In this document: piece after piece, positions 46,776-55,847 of the stretch | Position numbering within the stretch: the first letter of the stretch is position 1 | Layout of the letters: the number at the start of each line of letters is the position of its first letter | Assembly: GCA_017395925.1 (NCBI GenBank) | Contig: JAFQNJ010000006.1 | Span: 1 to 64,000, forward strand | DNA length: 64,000 nt | Direction of reading: 5' to 3' | DNA from: Ruminococcus sp. | GTDB taxonomy: Bacteria; Bacillota; Clostridia; Oscillospirales; Acutalibacteraceae | The notes under the pieces: generated by a model | What the model was told of the DNA's origin: nothing | What the model saw: only the letters and a program-made list of their open reading frames with translations | Database searches by the model: none | Made by a program: the position numbers and the translations under genes

Positions 46776-47696
46776 TTAAATGGTTGTTTTGGAAAAATCG
46801 TATTCGGTGAGATTCTTGTATAGCAGAGAGAACATTCTCTCCCTCGTTCCGTCAGAGACGAAACTGTTGTGGGGAGTGATGATAACTCTCTCATTGTTCC
46901 ACAGAGGAGAGGTTTCTTCAAGAGGCTCGGTCTCAAATACATCCAGAGCAACTCCAAGGAGCTTATCCTCTTTGAGTGCTTTTGTGAGAGCATCGGTGTC
47001 GATAATCGCACCTCTTGCAACATTGATAAGAACAGAAGAATCCTTCATTGAGGCAAAAAGTTCTTCAGAGAAAAGTCCACGGGTGCTGTCGGTGAGGGGG
47101 AGTGTCAGCACGGTGATGTCGGCTCTTGAGAGTGCCTCCTTCAGACTGTCCATATAGTAGAATTCGTCTATGAATTCGGATTTGCTGTCAAAAATATCTG
47201 CACCGAGCACTTTTGCACCAAAAGCCTTGAAGCGCTTGGCACACTGGCATCCTACATTGCCTGTGCCCACAATAAGCACCTGCTTGCCGCAGATTTCCAG
47301 AAGGTCGCGGTGCTTTTGCCAGATTTTCTTTTTCTGTTGTGCAGAGAATTCGGCGGACTTTTTATATATCTCCAGAGTTTTGAGCAGCACCCATTCCGCC
47401 ATAGGTATGCTGTAAACACCCTTTGCGTTGAAGAGAGAGATGCCTTTTGTGGCGAAATATCCCACAGGAACGCGGTCAAAACCGGCACTTGTGAGTTGAA
47501 CAACCTTGAGGTTTTCAAAAAGCTCGGGAGGGTTAAACTTGAAAAGATTGTTGCAGACCACTGCATCAAATTTTGAGCAATCAATGGAGAGGGGTTCGAG
47601 TTCATTCTGCACAAAGGTTATCTCAAATCCTGCATTCTGAAGCATTGTGAGCTGTTCATCGGTGTAGCTGAAAGCTCCCGTCAGCAGAAGTTTCAC
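46776..47696 (-). CDS. D-isomer-specific 2-hydroxyacid dehydrogenase
   Basis: 306 aa NAD-dependent oxidoreductase: VGTGNVGCQCAKRF nucleotide site, TLPLTDSTRGLFSEELFASMK, catalytic Arg in INVARGAIID, Glu in FETEPLEETSPLW and His in ITPHNSF. GTG start at 47696 with AAGGAGG 7 nt upstream. An unusual member of a polysaccharide operon; it may make a lactyl-type or other hydroxyacid substituent, or a precursor with the aldolase at 22269 (speculative). Confidence 0.88.
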   Translation of the reverse strand: MKLLLTGAFSYTDEQLTMLQNAGFEITFVQNELEPLSIDCSKFDAVVCNNLFKFNPPELFENLKVVQLTSAGFDRVPVGYFATKGISLFNAKGVYSIPMAEWVLLKTLEIYKKSAEFSAQQKKKIWQKHRDLLEICGKQVLIVGTGNVGCQCAKRFKAFGAKVLGADIFDSKSEFIDEFYYMDSLKEALSRADITVLTLPLTDSTRGLFSEELFASMKDSSVLINVARGAIIDTDALTKALKEDKLLGVALDVFETEPLEETSPLWNNERVIITPHNSFVSDGTRERMFSLLYKNLTEYDFSKTTI

Positions 47697-47732
47697 TCAA
47701 ATTCCTCCTTTTCAGCGTTGAATTATTGCACG

Positions 47733-48365
47733 TCAGACGGTAACCTCTTCCTTCTGGGTTTCGTTTGCGGTTACAGTCTCTTTGGTGTTTTCGTTGTCGG
47801 CATTTGTAAATACTTTGAATATGGTCATAAAGAAGATTTTGATATCAAGGGAGAGAGATACATTCTCATTGTACCAGCAGTTGAGTTCAATGCGTCTGTT
47901 CCATTCAACGTCTTTTCTGCCGTTTACCTGTGCCCAGCCGGTGATGCCGGGGCGTGTGTCAAACATATGAAGCTGAGCTTCTGTATATTCTTCAATAGGC
48001 CAAGGATGGTATGTAAGGGGAGGTCTGGGACCGATAAGGCTCATATCGCCTTTGAGAATATTGAAAAGCTGGGGGAGTTCGTCGATGCTGGTGGCACGGA
48101 TGATTTTCCCCACTTTGGTAACTCTGGCGTCGCCTTTTGAAGAATACACACCTGAGCCTGTATGTTCGGCACCCTGACACATACTGCGGAACTTGTATAT
48201 TTCGAATACTTTGCCACCCTTTCCAAGGCGCTGCTGCTTGAATATGGCAGGTCCTTTGGACTCAAGTTTAATGAGCACTGCGGTTACAAGCATCAGCGGC
48301 CACAGGGCTAAAATTCCGCAAAGGGAAATGAAAATATCAGCAAATCGCTTTATATGAAGATACAT
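47733..48365 (-). CDS. Initiating sugar-phosphate transferase (PglC/EpsL-like)
   Basis: 210 aa monotopic phosphoglycosyl transferase that attaches the first sugar phosphate to undecaprenyl phosphate. N-terminal hydrophobic re-entrant helix, FKQQRLGKGGKVFEIYKFRSMCQGAE, ATSIDELPQLFNILKGDMSLIGPRPP with the Asp-Glu dyad, and PGITGWAQVNGR. The small size with no extra membrane domain fits PglC/EpsL, which prefer UDP-bacillosamine-like sugars. First gene of the minus operon. Confidence 0.93.
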   Translation of the reverse strand: MYLHIKRFADIFISLCGILALWPLMLVTAVLIKLESKGPAIFKQQRLGKGGKVFEIYKFRSMCQGAEHTGSGVYSSKGDARVTKVGKIIRATSIDELPQLFNILKGDMSLIGPRPPLTYHPWPIEEYTEAQLHMFDTRPGITGWAQVNGRKDVEWNRRIELNCWYNENVSLSLDIKIFFMTIFKVFTNADNENTKETVTANETQKEEVTV

Positions 48366-48429
48366 GGTATGTAGTCCCCCGTAGTTTCTTTATGAGTAAA
48401 ATTCCTCATTTTAACCCATATTAAAATAT

Positions 48430-48457
48430 ATTATATCATATAATGTAAAAAAAGCAA
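48430..48457 (-). promoter_or_regulatory. Probable promoter of the minus-strand polysaccharide operon
   Basis: On the minus strand TTGCTT (48457-48452), 16-nt spacer, TATAAT (48435-48430); about 65 nt of leader. Confidence 0.5.
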
Positions 48458-48565
48458 TTATAAATGTTAATTAAAATGGAAATTTTGTGTACAGGCAGGT
48501 ATGAGTTTCACATAAAGATGCAAAAGTGCATGAAAAAATTTCCCGAGAGCCCCAAATTAATTTTG

Positions 48566-48594
48566 TTGACTTATGTATTTTTATGTATTATAAT
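48566..48594 (+). promoter_or_regulatory. Promoter of the CapD-like dehydratase gene
   Basis: TTGACT (48566-48571), 17-nt spacer, TATAAT (48589-48594). The intergenic region 48366-48675 thus carries divergent promoters; no gene is seen in it. Confidence 0.75.
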
Positions 48595-48675
48595 TTTTAA
48601 TGAGTTACTATGGATAAGTGTATCTTTGACACACTTGTTTGCAATTCCTGATTATATGGGATTTGGGTGTTAATA

Positions 48676-50586
48676 ATGAAAAACTTGAATGTAAGAAAAA
48701 TTGCAGTTATGGCAATAGATGCCATGATGCTGATAACCATAGGATTCCTGATAAATCTGGGTCTTATGTGGGTGGATATACTGCGAGATGTCACCGGAAT
48801 TCAGGGCTTTATGATGGAGTGGTCAACCCTTACGCTTGTGTTGGCTATTGAGGTGATGTTCTGCTTCTTCACCCTTTATGTGACGGGTGCCTATGCCTTT
48901 ATGTGGCAACTTATGGGCAAACGGGTGTACCTCTCCTGTGCACTGGGTGTTACGGCAGGAATGGTGCTTTCCATTGCGTTGATGTCCTTTTTCGGTGTGT
49001 TTGAATCGGATGTTCCGTACTGTTTCTTTGCCCTTCATTACGTGCTGATGATTCTGGGAACCATCGCTTTCAGAGTGGTAGTGAAGAGTGCGGTACAGAG
49101 GCTTACAGAAGCAGGTCGCTCCGAAAACTATGAGCGTACCCTTATTGTAGGTGCAGGACGTGCGGCAATGATGATTCTTGCCGATATTGAAAACGCAAAG
49201 AAAGATATTAACAACCCTTCCCGAAATATACTTCCCGTAGGACTTGTTGATGATGACCGCACCAAGTATGGCAGCAAAATAAATGGTGTAAGTGTCCTTG
49301 GCAGTACTGAAGATATCCCGATGCTCTGCAAAAAGAGCAATATTTCAATGATAGTTTTTGCCATTCCTTCCTGCAGCGAGGAGGAGCGTCAACGCATTCT
49401 TGCTCTCTGTTCCCAGACGGAATGCAAAATCAAGATGCTTCCTTATCTCAGCCAGCTTCTCTTTGACGGTGACGGCTCCAAGCCTCAGCTACTCAATCAG
49501 GTGAAGGATATCAAGATAGAAGACCTTCTTGGCAGAGAACCTATTACCTTTGACAGAAATGTCGTCAGGGATTTCATCAAGGGCAAGACCCTTATGGTAA
49601 CAGGCGGCGGCGGTTCTATCGGCAGCGAGCTGGTGCGCCAGATTGCAGACTACAGACCCCGACAGGTTATTATAGTTGATATTTACGAGAACAACGCATA
49701 CGATATACAGCAGGAGCTTTTGCTTGAGCACGAGAATGACCTGGACGTTGTGACCCTTATCGCCTCTGTGAGAGATTACGATAAGATGAACCTGATTTTT
49801 GAAAAATATCGTCCTCAGGTGGTATTCCATGCGGCGGCACACAAGCACGTTCCCTTGATGGAGACCTCCCCCGAGGAAGCGGTTAAAAACAATATTTTCG
49901 GCACTTTCAATATGGCAACTCTTGCTGAAAAGTACGAGGTTGAGAAGTTTATTATGATTTCCACGGATAAGGCGGTAAATCCCACAAACGTAATGGGAGC
50001 TACCAAGAGATGCTGTGAAATGATAGTTCAGTACAAGTCCCAACACTCGGAAAAAACCGAGTTTGTAACCACACGTTTCGGTAATGTTCTGGGTTCCAAC
50101 GGTTCAGTAATTCCCCTTTTCAGAAGACAGATTGAAAGTGGCAAACCCGTAACCGTAACCCATCCCGACATCATCAGATATTTTATGACCATTCCCGAGG
50201 CGGTGTCCTTGGTGCTTCAGGCAGGTGCTATGGCTCAGGGCGGCGAGATATTCGTCCTTGATATGGGCGACCCCGTGAAGATTACCACTCTGGCGGAGAA
50301 TCTTATCAGAATGTACGGCAAGGTTCCCTACAAGGATGTGGAAATCCGCTTTACCGGACTTCGTCCCGGAGAGAAACTCTTCGAGGAACTTCTGATGAAC
50401 GAAGAGGGTCTGAAATCCACAGAAAATAAGAAAATTTTCATTGGAAATCAGATAGCTATTGATGAGGTGGAATTGCTTTCAAAACTTGAGGTTCTGCGCC
50501 ACGCTGCCGAGGAGAATGACAGCGAAAAAACTGTGGAAATTCTCAGTGATATCGTCCCCACCTTTAAACACAAAACCAACGCGTAA
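48676..50586 (+). CDS. Membrane-bound UDP-GlcNAc C6 dehydratase, CapD/PglF/EpsC type
   Basis: 636 aa. Four N-terminal transmembrane helices (about 5-120), a CoA-binding-like Rossmann domain (TLIVGAGRAAMMIL, about 145-270), then the SDR dehydratase domain: MVTGGGGSIGSELVRQI, FHAAAHKHVPLME, STDKAVNPTNVMGATKR, TRFGNVLGSNGSVIP, TGLRPGEKLFEELL. It makes the 4-keto-6-deoxy sugar for bacillosamine-type amino sugars. The ATG at 48676 has only GGGTG 6 nt upstream. The C-terminal region matches retaining 4,6-dehydratases and differs from the soluble CapE at 28445. Confidence 0.92.
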   Translation: MKNLNVRKIAVMAIDAMMLITIGFLINLGLMWVDILRDVTGIQGFMMEWSTLTLVLAIEVMFCFFTLYVTGAYAFMWQLMGKRVYLSCALGVTAGMVLSIALMSFFGVFESDVPYCFFALHYVLMILGTIAFRVVVKSAVQRLTEAGRSENYERTLIVGAGRAAMMILADIENAKKDINNPSRNILPVGLVDDDRTKYGSKINGVSVLGSTEDIPMLCKKSNISMIVFAIPSCSEEERQRILALCSQTECKIKMLPYLSQLLFDGDGSKPQLLNQVKDIKIEDLLGREPITFDRNVVRDFIKGKTLMVTGGGGSIGSELVRQIADYRPRQVIIVDIYENNAYDIQQELLLEHENDLDVVTLIASVRDYDKMNLIFEKYRPQVVFHAAAHKHVPLMETSPEEAVKNNIFGTFNMATLAEKYEVEKFIMISTDKAVNPTNVMGATKRCCEMIVQYKSQHSEKTEFVTTRFGNVLGSNGSVIPLFRRQIESGKPVTVTHPDIIRYFMTIPEAVSLVLQAGAMAQGGEIFVLDMGDPVKITTLAENLIRMYGKVPYKDVEIRFTGLRPGEKLFEELLMNEEGLKSTENKKIFIGNQIAIDEVELLSKLEVLRHAAEENDSEKTVEILSDIVPTFKHKTNA

Positions 50587-50687
50587 TAATACGTAATTGA
50601 GAGTATCTGCACCTTGATTGTAAGGTAAGATTTATTCTGATTATCGTTTATATTGTTATTTATTCTACTTTTGAAGGAGCAATTTTT

Positions 50688-52514
50688 ATGTGCGGAATAG
50701 TAGGTTACATTGGTTCAAAAGACTGTAGCGAGGTACTGGTCTCTGCTTTGAGAAAGCTTGAGTACAGAGGCTACGACTCGGCAGGTATTGCAGTCTTTGA
50801 GGATGGCAAAATATCAGTCAAGAAGGCACAGGGCAGACTTGACGATCTGGAGAAAAAGATGGAATATGAGGGAAGACCTCTGGGTCATGCAGGAATAGGT
50901 CATACCCGCTGGGCAACCCACGGTGTTCCTTCCGAGACAAACTCTCATCCCCACCGCGGCGGCGAGAAGGTTACTCTTGTACATAACGGCATCATCGAAA
51001 ACTATAAAGAGCTTAAGGAGATGCTCATAGAGTCAGGCAGAGAGTTTGTGAGCGAAACCGACACAGAGGTAGCGGCACAGCTCCTTGACTCAAACTACGA
51101 CGGTGACCCCGTAAAGGCTATCGCAAAGACTCTTTCTCAGGTAGAAGGCTCATTTGCTTTGGGAATTCTTTTCTCTGACAGAGCAGGGGAGATTTATGCA
51201 GTAAGACGTGAAAGTCCCCTTATTGTCGGTGTTGCAGAGGGCGAGAGCTTCATCGCATCCGACGTTCCTGCAATCATTAAATACACAAAGAATTACTATC
51301 TCCTTGAACACGATGAAATTGCAAAGCTCACCGAGGAGGGAGTTACCTTCTGTGATCTTCAGGGCAATCCCATTGAGAAGGAACTGAAGGTTGCTGACTG
51401 GAATGAGGACGCCGCAGAAAAAGGCGGCTACGATCATTTTATGATTAAGGAAATCCACGAGCAGCCCACAGCGGTAAAGACTACCATCACTCCCAGAATT
51501 GTAGAGGGTATGCCTAATCTGGAAGAGTGCAACATCACTATTGATGCGCTCAAGGATATTAATCAGATTTACATTGTAGCCTGCGGTACTGCCATGCACG
51601 CAGGTATGGTAGGAAAGTATGTTATCGAGAAGCTTGCAAAAGTTCCCGTTATTGTAGATATTGCATCCGAGTTCCGTTATCGCGAACCCCTTATTCACAA
51701 GGGCGACTTGGTAATTATTATCTCCCAGTCGGGCGAGACCGCGGACTCTCTGGCGGCTATGCGACTTGCAAAGAGTATGGGTGCACAGACTCTCGGCATT
51801 GTAAATGCCAAGGGAAGCTCCATTGCCCGTGAGGCGGATATGCTTATATACACCCACGCAGGCCCCGAAATTGCCGTTGCATCCACAAAGGCATATATGG
51901 TGCAGATAGCAGTTATGTATCTGCTCTCATTTGAACTTGCTTTTGCCAAGGGCTTTATTACTGACGGTGAGTGTTGCAGACTTACAGACACTCTTCAGGG
52001 TATTCCTGCTCTTATTGAGGACACTATCGACAAGACCAATGACCTGTGTCACGATATCGCCGAGAAACTTACAGAGGCAGAGAGTCTTCTGTATATCGGC
52101 AGAGGTCTTGACTATGCTCTCTCTATGGAGGGTTCTCTGAAGCTCAAGGAAATTTCCTATATCCACTCCGAGGCTTATGCTGCCGGTGAGCTCAAACACG
52201 GAACAATTTCCCTTATTACCGAGGGTATGCCCGTCATTGCAGTTGCAACCCAGAACTCTCTTTACGACAAGACCGTCAGCAACATCAAGGAGGTTCGTGC
52301 AAGAGGCGCTATGGTTGTGCTTGTCTGTGACGAAAAAGCCAAGGTTGGTGCTGATGTGGCAGATTATATCATCCGTGTGCCTCAGACCGATGAGGTGCTG
52401 ATGCCCATGACTGCCGCAGTACCCCTCCAGCTTCTGGCATATTACACCTCCGTGCTTCGCGGAAACGACGTTGATAAGCCCAGAAATCTGGCAAAATCCG
52501 TAACAGTTGAGTAA
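50688..52514 (+). CDS. glmS: Glutamine-fructose-6-phosphate aminotransferase (isomerising)
   Basis: Makes glucosamine 6-phosphate, entry to UDP-GlcNAc for wall and polysaccharide. 608 aa: N-terminal glutaminase with nucleophile Cys directly after Met (CGIVGYIG), HTRWATHG, HNGIIENY; two SIS domains with CGTAMHAG, SQSGETADS and the C-terminus KPRNLAKSVTVE. AAGGAGC precedes the ATG at 50688. The 101-nt leader has no glmS ribozyme. It follows the dehydratase without a terminator and may be read through from it. Confidence 0.97.
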   Translation: MCGIVGYIGSKDCSEVLVSALRKLEYRGYDSAGIAVFEDGKISVKKAQGRLDDLEKKMEYEGRPLGHAGIGHTRWATHGVPSETNSHPHRGGEKVTLVHNGIIENYKELKEMLIESGREFVSETDTEVAAQLLDSNYDGDPVKAIAKTLSQVEGSFALGILFSDRAGEIYAVRRESPLIVGVAEGESFIASDVPAIIKYTKNYYLLEHDEIAKLTEEGVTFCDLQGNPIEKELKVADWNEDAAEKGGYDHFMIKEIHEQPTAVKTTITPRIVEGMPNLEECNITIDALKDINQIYIVACGTAMHAGMVGKYVIEKLAKVPVIVDIASEFRYREPLIHKGDLVIIISQSGETADSLAAMRLAKSMGAQTLGIVNAKGSSIAREADMLIYTHAGPEIAVASTKAYMVQIAVMYLLSFELAFAKGFITDGECCRLTDTLQGIPALIEDTIDKTNDLCHDIAEKLTEAESLLYIGRGLDYALSMEGSLKLKEISYIHSEAYAAGELKHGTISLITEGMPVIAVATQNSLYDKTVSNIKEVRARGAMVVLVCDEKAKVGADVADYIIRVPQTDEVLMPMTAAVPLQLLAYYTSVLRGNDVDKPRNLAKSVTVE

Positions 52515-52529
52515 TTGAAAATCTATTTG

Positions 52530-52562
52530 AGCCGCCGTTTGTTATGAACGGCGGCTTTTTTT
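52530..52562 (+). terminator. Terminator of glmS
   Basis: AGCCGCCGTT (52530-52539) pairs with AACGGCGGCT (52547-52556), loop TGTTATG, then a T-run. Confidence 0.92.
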
Positions 52563-52599
52563 CAGATGTTAATTTTCTCTGAAGTTACAATATTGTTTG

Positions 52600-52628
52600 T
52601 TGACAGTTTTAATTCGAGGTAATAATAT
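52600..52628 (+). promoter_or_regulatory. Promoter of the FHA-SEDS gene
   Basis: TTGACA (52600-52605), 17-nt spacer, TAATAT (52623-52628). Confidence 0.7.
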
Positions 52629-52663
52629 AAGCATAGAACTTATAATTGAAAGGAGGCGGCGAG

Positions 52664-54337
52664 ATGCAGTTTTTAGCCGATCTTGCAATAGTGGGACTGA
52701 GAGTTTTGCTCAGTATTTATGCGGTTTATATCATATTTGAATGCTTTGCGTCCATGCGCCGCCAGAAGCGAGAGGAAAAGCCTCTCATTATGTTATCGAG
52801 CAGTACATTGAGGAGAAAAATCCCCGTGCTCTGCTGGGAGAATCTCATCGGCAGAAGCAAGGGTAGCGATATTGTTATTGAGGACCCCACCGTGTCCAGA
52901 AATCACTGTGTCCTTCTGAGGCGAAAAGAAGGTTGGTTTGTCAGCGACCTTGACTCAAAGTCGGGAACTCTTGTCAACGGCAAGGAGATTTCAGGCAGAC
53001 ATCGCGTAGGTGTGGGGGACGAAATCCGCATCGGATGCACTACTCTTACGGTGCACCGCGGAGAGGATTTTGATGAGGAAGTCAGGCACTCATGGTTTTT
53101 CTCCAGAGTATCCCGAAAGCCTTCGGTGCCTTCGCCCCTGCTCTTGATGATGGTAAATATTTTTCACCTCTTTATGGCGGTGGAAATCTGTATTTCACAG
53201 AATGAATTTAATCTTGAAGCCTTTCAGGTTCTGGGAGCGGTGGTGCTGTTTTCCTGGGTACTTTTTGCCTTTTCAAGAGGTGTGTTTGCAAGGAGCAATT
53301 TTGAACTTGAGACCCTTGCGGTATTCCTGACGGGAACAGGTGTGATGCTCCTTGTTTCTCAGGATATCAGGGATGCGTGGATACAGATTATAGCGGCATT
53401 TATCGGCGCGGCACTGTATATGTGCATACTTATGTTTATCAAAAATCCCGACAGAATAGTCAACTGGCGACTTGCCGTTATGATAGGTGCGGCGGCACTT
53501 CTGGTGATAAACCTTGTGTTCGGAACCGTGGAGTTCGGTGCCGCCAACAGAATTTACATTGCAGGAGTATCTCTGCAACCCTCGGAGCTTGTAAAAATCG
53601 CCTATATTTTCGTGGGTGCTTCGGCTCTTGACCATCTGCAGACCAAGCGGAATTTCATAGAGTTTCTGGTGTTTTCCGCGGTGTGCGTAGGTGCACTTGC
53701 CATAATGGGCGACTTCGGAACAGCTCTCATATTCTTTGCAACATTCATAGTGATTTCCATAACCCGCTCGGGCGACTATAAAACTGTTATTCTGGCACTT
53801 GTGGGTGCGGCACTTGCATCTTTGCTGGTTATATACTTCAAGCCGTATATTGCAGAGCGTTTCGCCACCTGGGGACATGCGCTTGAGGACTCCTACGATA
53901 CAGGCTATCAGCAGTCGGGAGTTCTGACCTATATTGCTTCGGGAGGGCTCTTCGGCACAGGGGTGGGAAGCGGCGTGCTCCAGTATTACGGTGCCTCTGA
54001 AACTGACCTTGTTTTCGGTATTATGGCAGAGGAAATGGGTCTTATTATTGCACTTTCCGTGGCAGTGGCTATATGTGCTCTCACTTTCAGCACAAGAGAA
54101 CTTTCAAGCCGCAGCCGCAGTACTTTTTACTCAATTTCCGCCTGCTGTGCGGCATCTATGATGCTTATCCAGACGGCTCTCAACGTTTTTGGCTGTACGG
54201 ATTTACTGCCTCTCACGGGAGTTACCCTGCCCTTTATCAGCGCAGGCGGCTCCAGTATGGTTTCCTGTTTCGGTCTCCTTGCGTTTATCAAGGCGGCAGA
54301 TGAGCGAACCTACACATCAACACTGAAGAAAAGGTAA
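52664..54337 (+). CDS. FHA-domain SEDS protein (RodA/FtsW/SpoVE family)
   Basis: 557 aa fusion. One N-terminal helix (about 5-29), a cytoplasmic FHA phosphothreonine-binding domain (about 57-131) with GRSKGSD, SRNH and DLDSKSGTLVNG, then a SEDS peptidoglycan glycosyltransferase with ten helices (about 155-550). SEDS marks: LQPSELVKIAYI, MGDFGTALIF, the extracellular catalytic-type loop HALEDSYDTGYQQS, GLFGTGVGSG, TDLVFGIMAEEMG, LPLTGVTLPFISAGGSSM. AAAGGAGG lies 7 nt before the ATG. The PBP gene starts 6 nt downstream, so the two should act as a polymerase-crosslinker pair. The FHA domain suggests Ser/Thr-kinase input. Confidence 0.92.
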   Translation: MQFLADLAIVGLRVLLSIYAVYIIFECFASMRRQKREEKPLIMLSSSTLRRKIPVLCWENLIGRSKGSDIVIEDPTVSRNHCVLLRRKEGWFVSDLDSKSGTLVNGKEISGRHRVGVGDEIRIGCTTLTVHRGEDFDEEVRHSWFFSRVSRKPSVPSPLLLMMVNIFHLFMAVEICISQNEFNLEAFQVLGAVVLFSWVLFAFSRGVFARSNFELETLAVFLTGTGVMLLVSQDIRDAWIQIIAAFIGAALYMCILMFIKNPDRIVNWRLAVMIGAAALLVINLVFGTVEFGAANRIYIAGVSLQPSELVKIAYIFVGASALDHLQTKRNFIEFLVFSAVCVGALAIMGDFGTALIFFATFIVISITRSGDYKTVILALVGAALASLLVIYFKPYIAERFATWGHALEDSYDTGYQQSGVLTYIASGGLFGTGVGSGVLQYYGASETDLVFGIMAEEMGLIIALSVAVAICALTFSTRELSSRSRSTFYSISACCAASMMLIQTALNVFGCTDLLPLTGVTLPFISAGGSSMVSCFGLLAFIKAADERTYTSTLKKR

Positions 54338-54343
54338 TTTTTT

Positions 54344-55681
54344 ATGAAACGAACAATGTCACGAAGCATAATAGCACTTATCCTTGCTGTAGCATTTTTG
54401 CTGGGGCTTGGCTTTTTGTGCTACAAATATGTTTGTGACAGCCCAATGTGGGCAAGCCAGACCTTCAATGCATACATTTCTTCGGGTAAAGGTCTGGCTT
54501 GCGCAGGCACAATTTACGACCGAAACGGTACGGTACTTGCCAAGTCGGAAAACGGAGAAAGAGTATATAACGAAGACCTCTCCGTGCGTCTTGCGACCCT
54601 GCATAGTGTGGGGGATTACTCCTATAATATTGCAACGGCTTTGCAGACAACTCACAGAGCAGAGCTTGCGGGACACAACAGAATTTTCGGTTACGGACTG
54701 CCAAGCAGTCTCGGATTTTCAGGGGATATGACCCTTACTGTTGACAGCGTAGTATGTGCTAAAGTTTATGATGCTTTCGGAGGCAGAAATGGTGCCTGCT
54801 TCGTGTATAACTACAAGACGGGTGAGGTGCTGTGTATGGTGAGCACTCCCTCTTATGACCCTCAGAATGTGCCCGAAGAGGTGCCCGAGGGTGCGTATCT
54901 CAACAACGCAATATCAAGCACCTATGCCCCGGGTTCAATATTCAAAATAATCACCACCGTGGCGGCTATTGAGTACCTGCCTGATTGGGAGAATATAACT
55001 CTCAACTGTGATGGCGAGGAGGATTTCGGCGGGGATGACGTCACCTGCCTTGAGCATCACGGCGAGATGGATATATATGAAGCTTTTGCGCGTTCCTGCA
55101 ATATTGCTTTCGCTGATCTGGCGGCACAGGTAGGTGCTGAAAATATGCAGAAAACTGCAGAAAAACTGGGTATTACCGAGAGCTTTAATATATGCTCCGT
55201 GAATACCGCAAAGGGTGTATACGATGTGAAAAACGCCACCCTCAACGAGCTTGCGTGGTCAGGAATCGGACAGCATACGGATATGACAAATCCTGCCCAA
55301 ATGGCAATTCTCTGCGGTGCTGTTGCATCTGAAGGAAGCGCAAAACTCCCCACATATATTGAAGGTGTTTCCCCAAAAGGAAATGCAGAACTTATGAGCA
55401 AAGAAACCGCCGATATAATGGCAGAGATTATGAGATATACCGTCCGTGACTACTATGGTGACAGTATGTTTGAAGGCCTCACCGTGGGCGCAAAGACAGG
55501 TACCGCCGAGGTAGGTGAGGGCAAAGCTCCCAATGGCTGGATAGTGGGTTATTCCGAGGATGAGGACTGCCCCCTTGCTTTTGCTGTAGTTGTGGAAGAA
55601 GGCGACTACGGCTTCTACAGCGCGGGACCTATTGCCCGAATTGCAATGACGGAATGTGCAAAATCCCTTCGGGGAGAATAA
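54344..55681 (+). CDS. Class B penicillin-binding protein (transpeptidase)
   Basis: 445 aa, short for the class (usually 580-720). One N-terminal membrane anchor (8-27), a reduced N-terminal dimerisation domain containing GTIYDRNGTVLA, and the transpeptidase domain with SxxK at S198-K201 (YAPGSIFK), SCN at 251-253 and KTG at 384-386. It resembles PbpA of actinobacteria and clostridia more than PBP2/SpoVD. Co-transcribed with the FHA-SEDS gene. Confidence 0.93.
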   Translation: MKRTMSRSIIALILAVAFLLGLGFLCYKYVCDSPMWASQTFNAYISSGKGLACAGTIYDRNGTVLAKSENGERVYNEDLSVRLATLHSVGDYSYNIATALQTTHRAELAGHNRIFGYGLPSSLGFSGDMTLTVDSVVCAKVYDAFGGRNGACFVYNYKTGEVLCMVSTPSYDPQNVPEEVPEGAYLNNAISSTYAPGSIFKIITTVAAIEYLPDWENITLNCDGEEDFGGDDVTCLEHHGEMDIYEAFARSCNIAFADLAAQVGAENMQKTAEKLGITESFNICSVNTAKGVYDVKNATLNELAWSGIGQHTDMTNPAQMAILCGAVASEGSAKLPTYIEGVSPKGNAELMSKETADIMAEIMRYTVRDYYGDSMFEGLTVGAKTGTAEVGEGKAPNGWIVGYSEDEDCPLAFAVVVEEGDYGFYSAGPIARIAMTECAKSLRGE

Positions 55682-55691
55682 AAAGTATAAT

Positions 55692-55755
55692 AAAAGCCTT
55701 CTGAATCGGTGTGGTTTCGATTCAGAAGGCTTTTTGTGTATTTTTCAAAATACAC
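55692..55755 (+). terminator. Tandem terminators after the PBP gene
   Basis: A 17-bp stem, AAAAGCCTTCTGAATCG (55692-55708) with its complement (55718-55734), runs into a T-rich tail. A second small hairpin GTGTATTTT/AAAATACAC (55736-55744, 55747-55755) follows at once. Confidence 0.85.
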
Positions 55756-55784
55756 TTTATTTTTTCGATAATATGTGGTATTAT
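55756..55784 (+). promoter_or_regulatory. Probable promoter of secA
   Basis: TTTATT (55756-55761), 17-nt spacer ending in TGTGG, TATTAT (55779-55784). The -35 box is weak. Confidence 0.5.
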
Positions 55785-55847
55785 AACTTATATATATTTA
55801 CTAATACTTATAATGGGTTATTTTGATATATTTGAAAGGAAGATATT

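Noticed and set aside
50587..50687. Possible glmS ribozyme in front of glmS
   Set aside because: Only 101 nt separate the genes and none of the conserved ribozyme core was found.
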